Translations under genes and position numbers: made by a program
Notes under the pieces: model-generated
Told to the model about the DNA's origin: nothing
Database searches by the model: none
The model's input: the letters and a program-made list of their open reading frames with translations, nothing else
Source of the DNA: an uncultured Bacteroides sp.
GTDB taxonomy: Bacteria > Bacteroidota > Bacteroidia > Bacteroidales > UBA11471
Length of the DNA stretch: 9,175 nucleotides
Reading direction: 5' to 3'
NCBI GenBank assembly: GCA_905210875.1
Contig: CAJLYN010000080.1
Location: 1-9,175 of the forward strand
Shown here: in pieces, positions 1 through 6,380 of the stretch
How positions within the stretch are numbered: position 1 is the first letter of the stretch
Layout: each line of letters opens with the position of its first letter

Positions 1-4
1 TTAT

Positions 5-12
5 TAACTTTG
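5..12 (+). promoter_or_regulatory. Possible Bacteroidales promoter -7 element at window edge
   Basis: TAACTTTG matches the Bacteroides -7 consensus TAnnTTTG exactly. The matching -33 TTTG element would lie left of the window and cannot be checked. If used, transcription would start near position 18-22 and give a leader of roughly 195 nt ahead of the first gene. Such 8-mers with four free choices occur by chance in A/T-rich DNA, so this is tentative. Confidence 0.3.
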
Positions 13-73
13 CAATATATTTAGTGAATAATTAATAAAGGATATGGTTAGTTTTTGTGTTGTATATTAGGAA

Positions 74-93
74 AGAATAGTAGTAGAATAGTA
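74..93. repeat. 9-bp direct repeat, 11-bp period
   Basis: AGAATAGTA occurs at 74-82 and again at 85-93, separated by GT. The two copies are 11 bp apart, about one helical turn, so they would present the same face of the DNA. This spacing is typical of tandem response-regulator or activator half-sites. The region is A/T-rich and low in complexity, so chance is possible. Confidence 0.35.
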
Positions 94-186
94 TAGATGA
101 AAGTGAGTTTGCGTTGATTATTTCTGTTATTTTTCTTTTCTGAATGGTGTTGAGTTTTTGATTGGGATAGCCGTTTCCTTGCAAGT

Positions 187-203
187 AAGAATGAGTCATT
201 CTT
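187..203. promoter_or_regulatory. Perfect 17-bp palindrome upstream of the first gene (candidate operator)
   Basis: AAGAATGA (187-194) and TCATTCTT (196-203) are exact reverse complements around a single central G at 195. The site ends 13 bp before the ATG at 217. A one-base centre is too tight for an RNA hairpin loop without opening several pairs, and no T-tract follows. A dimeric DNA-binding protein site is therefore more plausible than a terminator. No second copy was found in the leader, so it is not obviously one end of an invertible segment contained in this window. Confidence 0.4.
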
Positions 204-216
204 TCCATATGATGTC

Positions 217-843
217 ATGAAAATGGCTACAAGAATGAAGTTTATAATTGAGAACGTTTTTCAAAGGCTCTATCCCAAAGGGAGGAGTATAGTGCTATGG
301 GGTATGTTGCTTTTTCCGGGTACAGTTGTGGCTCAGGATATGGCCTTAAAGACCAATGCTTTGGGGTGGGCAACCTTGTCTCCTAATTTGGAATTTGAAT
401 ACCGTGTTGCGCCTAAGTGGACTCTTGACATGGCACTTAGTTACAATCCTTTCACATTTGGCGACAACAAGAAGTGGCGACATATTTCGGTACAACCCGA
501 GGCTCGTTATTGGATATGTGCTCCTTTCGGCGGACATTTCGTGGGAGCACATTTGTTGTATATGCACTATAATGCAGGTAACATACACCTGCCGTTTGGA
601 ATCTGGAATCAGTTGCAACGTTATCGTTTTCAGGGAAATCTCTACGGAGGAGGTCTCGTCTATGGTTATCACCACATCATCAACAAACGATGGAGTATAG
701 AGGGGGCCATTGGACTGGGTTTTGCGCATACCTGTTCCAAGTATTACCGCTGCAAGAACTGCGGCCGTTATATGGGAATTGCTAAAAAGAACATTTTTAT
801 GCCTACGAAGCTCTCGCTTTCGGTGGTTTATGTAATTGATTGA
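217..843 (+). CDS. DUF3575 family outer-membrane-like protein
   Basis: This is a 208-residue exported protein of the DUF3575 type, often found in Bacteroidales beside fimbrial genes. Its biochemical role is unknown. The N-terminus has a long basic stretch (residues 1-23), then a hydrophobic core (about 24-38) ending in VVA-QD, a likely signal peptidase I site near residue 39. The mature part opens with ALKTNALGW and a pattern of alternating polar and aromatic residues, as in amphipathic beta strands of a small membrane barrel. Near residues 174-180 is CKNC within YYRCKNCG, and the last strand is PTKLSLSVVYVID; both match what I recall of the family's C-terminal signature. ATG 223 or 235 are alternative starts giving a shorter n-region. 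No convincing Shine-Dalgarno sequence is present. The next gene's ATG lies 4 bp past this stop, suggesting co-transcription. Confidence 0.85.
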   Translation: MKMATRMKFIIENVFQRLYPKGRSIVLWGMLLFPGTVVAQDMALKTNALGWATLSPNLEFEYRVAPKWTLDMALSYNPFTFGDNKKWRHISVQPEARYWICAPFGGHFVGAHLLYMHYNAGNIHLPFGIWNQLQRYRFQGNLYGGGLVYGYHHIINKRWSIEGAIGLGFAHTCSKYYRCKNCGRYMGIAKKNIFMPTKLSLSVVYVID

Positions 844-847
844 TGCC

Positions 848-2419
848 ATGAACAAGATAATTGCCAGTTTTATATGTGTTTGTGCGGCTATTGCGTCTTT
901 ATCAAGAGGGTATGCAATGCCGTTTATTTCCCCGTATCAGGTATCGGCCGATACGGCTTTTGTTCATGATACGGCTCGGGTGATAAGCACACGCTTATAT
1001 AATGGGGAACTTGTTACCGATACGACACTCATGGTTTCTACCCGATATGTCGTTAATTCTTATCCCAAGACGGCTACCCATGCCGTTACTCCGATAATTG
1101 CCGACAGTCTTGCAGTGCGTTCGGTGTCGGGTCTTGGTGTGCCTGACACGTTGCTCATCGAGTGGGCCGACAGTTTTGCCCTCACGTTGCAATTCCCTCT
1201 CACGGTTTCGAAGCGTGATGTGAAGAAAGACTATTGCCTTTGGTTCTCGCCCTCGTTATGTGGAGAGAGTGATACATTATCACTTCCGCCTGTCGTGTTC
1301 CAAGGCAAGCGGCACCGTCGCTACAATATCCGCAAGGCTTGGCTTGACGGTCGTCAGGAGTGGTACCCCTCGGTACCCAAGTCGGTCCCCGGTGACACAT
1401 TGTGGTATGAGATGCGTATTGCTGCAAAGCCTTGGATGCGTTACGGAAACCTGACCCTTTGTCTGAATAGGGAGAAGGAGGGCTGCTGCTCGGTCGATAC
1501 GCTTGACCCGCAATGTAGGCAGTCGTTCAGGTATATACCTCCATATCGTCCCCAATTACCTCTGATAATGCCTCAAATATATCCGTTGGCACAAGAAAAT
1601 CCTGTGTTGCATCACATCTCCGATTATCGGCCCTATGATGGTTCGCAAGTATTGCGTAAGGAGCCGGGGGTATTGTATGTTTATTATCCGGTAAATCGAT
1701 ATGTATTGAATCCGTCTTTCCGTTCCAATAAAGAAACATTGGATAAGATTATATATCTTACTCAGCGTGTAGCTGCCGACAGTGCGGCAGATGTGCGGTT
1801 TATCGAGGTCATAGGTTTAGCATCGCCTGAAGGACCTTTGGACTATAATATTGGTTTGGCTCAGCAGCGAGCCGAGTCATTGGCTCAGTATATACAAGAA
1901 CGTACCGGTTATCCCGATTCTCTGTTCCGAATAGTGTCGGGCGGTCCGGCATGGGCAGAGTTACGCGATTATATTTCGGATGTCGATACAGCAGGTCCTT
2001 TTTATAATAACCTGCTGCAACTTATCGATACCATTGCCGACCCAGTAGACAGAGAGCGTGCTCTGCGTCAATTTGATGGCGGGAGAGCATATCGTTATTT
2101 GATTGATAAGGCCATGCCTGAATTGCGTAATGCCGGATACGTACGCATCTATTATGATAACGCTCCCGATCGTGTAGCGATTATTATCAATCGGGCTATC
2201 GGGTTACTCAATAGTGGCTATTCGGCCGAGGCTTTGACTATGCTTAAAACAGTGGCCTACGATAGTCGCAGTTACAATGCATTGGGTAATGCTTATTACG
2301 TTAATGGTGATATTGCTCAGGCACTCGCTTATCTACAACGGGCAGCCGATGCGGGTGATGAGTCGGCTGCTTATAATGTTTTTTTGATAAAGCGCCGTTT
2401 AAATGATGATTTCGAATAG
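848..2419 (+). CDS. DUF3868 / OmpA-like / TPR exported protein
   Basis: This 523-residue exported protein is likely a periplasmic or outer-membrane-associated factor of the fimbrial locus. I chose ATG 848, which puts the hydrophobic signal (IIASFICVCAAIASL) directly after MNK with likely cleavage near GYA-MP at residue 23. A TTG at 836 in the same frame would overlap the upstream gene and adds nothing. Residues of about 24-240 resemble DUF3868, rich in short beta strands with a repeated DT(L/T) pattern. An OmpA-C-like domain follows at about 275-370: a strand YYPVNRYVLNP, helix NKETLDKIIYLTQ, strand IEVIGLASPEG and helix NIGLAQQRAESLAQYI. The last is the N..L...RA..V..YL motif characteristic of OmpA-type peptidoglycan-binding domains. 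The C-terminus (about 475-503, SYNALGNAYYVNGDIAQALAY) is a TPR-like helix pair. The DUF3575-DUF3868 pairing is common before Bacteroidales fimbrillin genes; mechanism is inferred. Confidence 0.85.
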   Translation: MNKIIASFICVCAAIASLSRGYAMPFISPYQVSADTAFVHDTARVISTRLYNGELVTDTTLMVSTRYVVNSYPKTATHAVTPIIADSLAVRSVSGLGVPDTLLIEWADSFALTLQFPLTVSKRDVKKDYCLWFSPSLCGESDTLSLPPVVFQGKRHRRYNIRKAWLDGRQEWYPSVPKSVPGDTLWYEMRIAAKPWMRYGNLTLCLNREKEGCCSVDTLDPQCRQSFRYIPPYRPQLPLIMPQIYPLAQENPVLHHISDYRPYDGSQVLRKEPGVLYVYYPVNRYVLNPSFRSNKETLDKIIYLTQRVAADSAADVRFIEVIGLASPEGPLDYNIGLAQQRAESLAQYIQERTGYPDSLFRIVSGGPAWAELRDYISDVDTAGPFYNNLLQLIDTIADPVDRERALRQFDGGRAYRYLIDKAMPELRNAGYVRIYYDNAPDRVAIIINRAIGLLNSGYSAEALTMLKTVAYDSRSYNALGNAYYVNGDIAQALAYLQRAADAGDESAAYNVFLIKRRLNDDFE

Positions 2420-2498
2420 ATTCTGATACTTATTAATTAGGATGTTTAGAATAAAAATACCAAAATAGAAACACAAAAAACTCCTTTAATTAACTAAA
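2420..2498 (+). promoter_or_regulatory. A/T-rich leader of the fimbrillin gene
   Basis: This 79-nt gap is very A/T-rich and has runs of A and the palindrome TTAATTAA (2486-2493) just before the fimbrillin ATG. I found no terminator hairpin after the upstream stop and no clear TAnnTTTG/TTTG promoter pair. A-rich, SD-less leaders are typical of highly translated Bacteroidetes genes, so this stretch probably supports strong translation of the major subunit. Whether it also carries its own promoter cannot be settled here. Confidence 0.3.
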
Positions 2499-4265
2499 AT
2501 GAAAAAAAACATGAAAAAAACATGGAAATTTGCCTTGGCAAGTGCCCTACTTGTTTCAGGTGTCGCTTTTACATCATGTAGTAGCGAGGAAGAAGAATTA
2601 ATGGCTGGGTCCGATGTTGCAGTAGTTCCCGGAGCTTCAGATGAAGTGAAAACTCAAATTACTATTTCGGTTCCTCGTGCCAAAATGCAACGTTCTACTG
2701 CCGACTATGTACAGCAGGACGGTACGACATTTAATGGTATGGAGAAGATTTATCTGCTTCCGTTCTCCAATATCAGTGCTGACGGCTATGTAGAAGCCAC
2801 TTCAATTTTTACCGGTAATCAACAGAGTTTGGGGAATATTAGTAATAATGCATTGACCAATGGTGTGGAGACATATACCAATGTAACCTTGCCTTATGGT
2901 GATGTGGCTTTCCTCCTTTATGGTGAATCGCCTAGTAGCTCAGAAAAAAATAAACTGACAGCCAGTTATATAAGTGCTCCAATGGCTACATCGAATACTC
3001 CGGCAAATATTTCATTCTCTTTGACCAATATTGACGCACCTGCCGGGTTGGCCGATTTTTCAAGCGCATTAAGAGACCTTCGTACCGCTATTGCTGCCGT
3101 AATGACAGAAGCTGAGTCTGCTGGAGGTACGGCTACGCAAGATGCTATTTATCAGGTTTTAAGTAGTTTGGTTGCTGGTGGAACATCGTCGGTTGCCGAA
3201 GGACAGATGGCTTATCTCTTGAATACGTTGGAAACAGCCGCCAACTCTTCCAGTTCTGCAACAACGTCTTCGGCTTATGAAACTGCTATCAATAACCTGA
3301 AAGACGAAATCACCAGTGCAGAGACTGCTGTGACGACTTTCTATGGCAACTATGGCGATATGCCGGTCGCTCTTTATGCATTCAATTGGGCTGGAAACTC
3401 TCCCGATGATGCTGCCGAATTAGATGAAAATATTCTTGCCACCGGTTCACAACTCAGCTATCCTACCACACTCTATTACATGACCAATGCATTCCCTATT
3501 GACTATACCAGTGGAACAGTTGACGGGAATAGCTGGGGTGGAGACGGTTTGTGGTCCGGTGGTACAAGAGCAACCATCTCGGCTGCCACGACCAAGATTG
3601 CTCTGAATAAAACAGTAAACTATGCTGTAGGTCGCCTCGATGTAAAAGTGAAAGCCGGTAGTAATCTATTGAAAGCAAATGCTGCCGATGGTACCAGTGA
3701 AACCGAGGTAAATGTAGCCAATGAAGGAACTCCGGCTTTTACATTGACGGGTGTAATAGTAGGTGGCCAACCTGCATCAGTAGGATGGAACTTTGAGAAC
3801 ACAACCAACGATTGGGTAAATATGGTTTATGACGATGAGGTTGTGGCCGAAGCTGCCGAGATAGCTTATGCTGTTGACTTTAATAGCGTAGAGGTAAGTT
3901 CTTATGTATTGGGCTTGCCTTCTAAACTTGCAACGAGTGCTGGTAGCGACGCTGTAGTAAACATTGCTTTGCAGGTTACCAACAATGGTCCTGCTTTCTA
4001 TGGTAAAGCTGTTAATAATCAGCCTTCAATTATTCCTTCGGGCGCAACTTTCTACCTCGTTGGTCAGCTCGATCCGTATGCCGCAAGTGGTACTCCCAAC
4101 CAGGTGTTTGCTTCGGATTATTATACAACGGCTAACCTGAATATTACATCGCTTAAAAACGCTTATGCCACATTACCCGACTTGACCGCTGCTCAACTCG
4201 AATTTTCTCTCAAAGTTGATCTTACTTGGCAGCAGGGTATCGTGATAAACGAAGATATTGAATAA
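2499..4265 (+). CDS. Mfa1-type major fimbrillin (lipoprotein precursor)
   Basis: This 588-residue protein is the likely shaft subunit of a type V (FimA/Mfa1) fimbria. A lipoprotein signal runs from basic MKKNMKKTWK through a hydrophobic core to the lipobox FTSC with Cys27, followed by an acidic SSEEEEL. The N-terminal domain holds ITISVPR and a beta pattern ending in GMEKIYLLPF (about 81-90), a typical fimbrillin strand. Arg60 and Arg65 lie where Mfa1 is cut by an Arg-specific protease to free the groove for strand exchange. Residues of about 175-282 form an Ala/Ser/Thr-rich, probably helical insert. After it, LSYPTTLYYMTNAF is a family-like segment. The C-terminus VDLTWQQGIVINEDIE matches the Mfa1 C-terminal signature and probably contributes the donor strand. 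The length is close to that of P. gingivalis Mfa1 (about 560). A second ATG at 2511 would give MKKTWK and an equally good signal. The gene is followed by a strong terminator, consistent with separately elevated expression. Confidence 0.88.
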   Translation: MKKNMKKTWKFALASALLVSGVAFTSCSSEEEELMAGSDVAVVPGASDEVKTQITISVPRAKMQRSTADYVQQDGTTFNGMEKIYLLPFSNISADGYVEATSIFTGNQQSLGNISNNALTNGVETYTNVTLPYGDVAFLLYGESPSSSEKNKLTASYISAPMATSNTPANISFSLTNIDAPAGLADFSSALRDLRTAIAAVMTEAESAGGTATQDAIYQVLSSLVAGGTSSVAEGQMAYLLNTLETAANSSSSATTSSAYETAINNLKDEITSAETAVTTFYGNYGDMPVALYAFNWAGNSPDDAAELDENILATGSQLSYPTTLYYMTNAFPIDYTSGTVDGNSWGGDGLWSGGTRATISAATTKIALNKTVNYAVGRLDVKVKAGSNLLKANAADGTSETEVNVANEGTPAFTLTGVIVGGQPASVGWNFENTTNDWVNMVYDDEVVAEAAEIAYAVDFNSVEVSSYVLGLPSKLATSAGSDAVVNIALQVTNNGPAFYGKAVNNQPSIIPSGATFYLVGQLDPYAASGTPNQVFASDYYTTANLNITSLKNAYATLPDLTAAQLEFSLKVDLTWQQGIVINEDIE

Positions 4266-4293
4266 TCTTTTTTCGATTATAAACCTATAATTT

Positions 4294-4339
4294 AAGGAGA
4301 CGGGAACATTGACGTTCCCATCGTTCCCGTCTCCTTTTT
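4294..4339 (+). terminator. Strong intrinsic terminator after the fimbrillin gene
   Basis: The arms AAGGAGACGGGAAC (4294-4307) and GTTCCCGTCTCCTT (4323-4336) pair perfectly over 14 bp around a 15-nt loop, and a T-run (4335-4339) follows. The stem starts 28 bp after the fimbrillin stop. Inside the loop is a second GTTCCC (4314-4319) that can pair with GGGAAC (4302-4307), forming a competing shorter hairpin. Downstream genes continue on the same strand, so the terminator is probably partial or is followed by a weak promoter. Confidence 0.88.
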
Positions 4340-4349
4340 CACAAATAAG

Positions 4350-4357
4350 AATTTTTG
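4350..4357 (+). promoter_or_regulatory. Weak promoter -7-like motif before the anchor gene
   Basis: AATTTTTG differs from TAnnTTTG only at its first base, and lies between the terminator and the ATG at 4369. The T-run of the terminator lies about 11-17 bp upstream, shorter than the usual spacing to a -33 TTTG, and has no exact TTTG. Transcription from here would leave a very short leader. It could supply low expression of the genes past the terminator, but the match is weak. Confidence 0.15.
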
Positions 4358-4368
4358 ATACTTCTCAA

Positions 4369-5382
4369 ATGCCCGATAATTTGTCGACATACCGTTTCTC
4401 TCTCCTAAGAAGGTTGTCCATGCTTGGCACCGCGATAGGATTGCTCCTGACTACTTCGTGTATCAACGAAGACTTGTCGGAGTGTGGTTCGTATTGCGAT
4501 TTGCATTTTCGGTTTACATCCGAGTTGAGCATGGAGCAGGTGGTAACCGACAATCTTTCGTCGAGTGTAGCCGAGCAGGAGATGGCCCGACAACTTATTG
4601 AGAAGTTCAATCCGGTATTTTCGGGAGAAATACATCACCTCGAAGTGCCTTTCTTTGAAAGCGAAAGCCGCTCTGCCGCTCATAACGAGATAGTTGAGGC
4701 CGGCGGTACCAATGAGGTATCTTACTCGCTTTATCTGCCGCAGGGTACCTATCATCATGTACCTGTGGCCAATGTCGCTACCGAGGCGGTTTGTGCTTCT
4801 TCGGGGCATCACCACCTCGACCACTATGCAATAAGTTATATTGACAGTGATACCCTTGAATCGTTTTCTTACGGTATCTATCACGCCACACAGAGTATCG
4901 AGTGCGACGGAACCGACAAGAATGTACACATACCCCTTACTATGACCAACAGTGCGGTGGCGCTGGTACTCACACCGGCCGTCGACAGTGTTGAGTCGTA
5001 CATCGTCAATACCGCGGCCGGCTACTCCTTTGCCGACAGCACCTACGACTTCTCTTCGCCTACCATCGTGCGCACCTCCAACGTGCTTACCGACGATATG
5101 GTGGCTTCCTACGGAATATGTTTCCCGTCGAAGGCCGAAGAGCCCGTGCAGCGCGCCACATGGGGCGATACCGAATACTGGCAGATGCACGTCTATGTAA
5201 CCCGTGGCGGGAAAACGACCCGCAACATACTCTCTGTCCGGGAGCCGCTGGCTGCCGGAGAACCTAAAATTCTGAAAGCAACCATCTCCGACGACGGAGA
5301 GATTATATATCACGGCGCCGAAGTTTCTGTCTCGGTTACTCTCGACTGGAAACCCGGCGGTGACCATAACATTGAAATATGA
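4369..5382 (+). CDS. Mfa2/FimB family fimbrial anchor lipoprotein
   Basis: This 337-residue lipoprotein is of the type that anchors Mfa or FimA fimbriae to the outer membrane and limits their length. I take ATG 4369 because the upstream TTG at 4309 lies inside the terminator loop; ATG 4420 would leave almost no basic n-region. The signal has a basic LLRR, then MLGTAIGLLL and the lipobox LTTSC with Cys31. The start of the mature protein, CINEDLSECGSYCDLHFRF, is the hallmark opening of this family, with two further cysteines. Two beta-rich domains follow, and the C-terminus VTLDWKPGGDHNIEI also matches the family ending and resembles the C-terminal strand of the fimbrillin. A His cluster, HHHLDH, sits at residues 147-152. 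The stop overlaps the next start as ATGA (5379-5382), suggesting translational coupling. Family assignment is strong; the specific function rests on P. gingivalis homologues. Confidence 0.88.
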   Translation: MPDNLSTYRFSLLRRLSMLGTAIGLLLTTSCINEDLSECGSYCDLHFRFTSELSMEQVVTDNLSSSVAEQEMARQLIEKFNPVFSGEIHHLEVPFFESESRSAAHNEIVEAGGTNEVSYSLYLPQGTYHHVPVANVATEAVCASSGHHHLDHYAISYIDSDTLESFSYGIYHATQSIECDGTDKNVHIPLTMTNSAVALVLTPAVDSVESYIVNTAAGYSFADSTYDFSSPTIVRTSNVLTDDMVASYGICFPSKAEEPVQRATWGDTEYWQMHVYVTRGGKTTRNILSVREPLAAGEPKILKATISDDGEIIYHGAEVSVSVTLDWKPGGDHNIEI

Positions 5383-6380
5383 TAAAGATGTTGAGAAAAC
5401 TATTTGTGATATTGTTGCTGGCACTCCTGCTGGTACCGATAGGTTGCAGCAAGGATGAGGTCGTGGACATCACCCGCTATCGAACGGTGGTGATACGTGT
5501 CCCTGCCGACACCTACCTCGGGCAGCGCACACCCGGCGATCCCGGAGTGGTGTCGACCCTGCAAATACCCCGATATCTCTATTTCTTTACCGCCTTTACC
5601 CCACTCAATTCTACGACGGGAAATACGGGGCCTCAAATATCGGCCTTACGTTTGGATCAGATTACACCTGATTCTTGGATTTCCGTACCCGATGCCACCG
5701 GGACGATTATAAGTTATGAGCGAACGATACAGCTACCGTTGCCCGACGCCGATGAGGTGATGCTCTATGCCGTTGCTTCGTACGACCCTTTGACCGATAT
5801 GGAAACGCTGGTCGACCAGGTACGAAGTGGCGCTGTAACACTTGATGAATCGACAGTTGCCTCTCTACAACTTTCTTCCGTCCAAGCCGACGGCTCTTCT
5901 GTAAGCATTGCCGATGTCTATGCCGGTAACGGCAGGTTGCTTACCGATGAGAATGCAGTGAATGAGCCTCTTGTTTGTTACCATGTGGCTGCCAAGTTTG
6001 ATGTTATTTACAATCTCTCCGACGATTTTCGTTCCGGAGGAGCTTTTGCCGCTTGGCGTGTCAAGACCTTTACGCTCAAAAACCAGATAGGAAAAGGGTT
6101 CTATTTCAATCCTGCGGCCAACAGTTATGAGGCTCAGGAGGCTTTGCCCGATTATACGTTTACCGCCACTCCGGGCAACAATTTCTACGGGCGGTTCGAT
6201 CTTTATCTCTTTCAACCAATTGTCATGGAATTTCCGTGGACGATAACCCTCACCGACGGAACGGCCGAAAGAACCCTTAGCGGTACATCGACCGCCACGG
6301 ACGTATCGACTGGATATGCCGCCTATTTCCGGTTGAATTTAACCATAAACGGCATCGGCAGCGATACCGGTAATGAATGA
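5379..6380 (+). CDS. Accessory fimbrial lipoprotein (putative ancillary/tip subunit)
   Basis: This 333-residue lipoprotein is encoded where Mfa-type operons keep ancillary or tip components (Mfa3/Mfa4-like). The signal is MIKMLRKLFVILLLALLLV followed by the lipobox PIGC with Cys23 and SKDE. The early mature part, VVIRVPADTYLGQRTPGDPG (about residues 36-55), resembles a motif I recall from Bacteroidales proteins encoded next to Mfa2 genes. The Arg before TPGDPG could be a protease trimming site as in fimbrillins. The rest is beta-rich with short conserved-looking strands (RYLYFFTAF, YHVAAKFDVIYNL, RFDLYLFQPIVMEFPW) and no enzymatic motif. It starts inside the stop of the anchor gene and its own last 8 bp overlap the next gene, so the three are tightly coupled. 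Its exact position in the fibre is inference; it might also be a second minor fimbrillin. Confidence 0.7.
   Translation: MIKMLRKLFVILLLALLLVPIGCSKDEVVDITRYRTVVIRVPADTYLGQRTPGDPGVVSTLQIPRYLYFFTAFTPLNSTTGNTGPQISALRLDQITPDSWISVPDATGTIISYERTIQLPLPDADEVMLYAVASYDPLTDMETLVDQVRSGAVTLDESTVASLQLSSVQADGSSVSIADVYAGNGRLLTDENAVNEPLVCYHVAAKFDVIYNLSDDFRSGGAFAAWRVKTFTLKNQIGKGFYFNPAANSYEAQEALPDYTFTATPGNNFYGRFDLYLFQPIVMEFPWTITLTDGTAERTLSGTSTATDVSTGYAAYFRLNLTINGIGSDTGNE

Noticed and set aside
44..155. Tiny frames in the leader (such as 44-70, 97-117 and one near 144) as possible leader peptides.
   Set aside because: They are 5-8 codons long, lack a well-placed ribosome site and show no control codons or paired hairpins.
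836..847. TTG start at 836 for the DUF3868 protein.
   Set aside because: ATG 848 gives a standard signal peptide; the TTG only adds four residues and overlaps the upstream stop.
4309..4368. N-terminal extension of the anchor gene from a TTG at 4309.
   Set aside because: It would start inside the terminator loop and put about 50 residues before the lipobox Cys; ATG 4369 gives a normal lipoprotein signal.
4405..5424. A 339-codon open frame on the - strand covering nearly the whole anchor gene.
   Set aside because: It lies antisense to a well-supported Mfa2-family gene, has no signal or domain pattern, and its length follows from the codon bias of the + strand gene.
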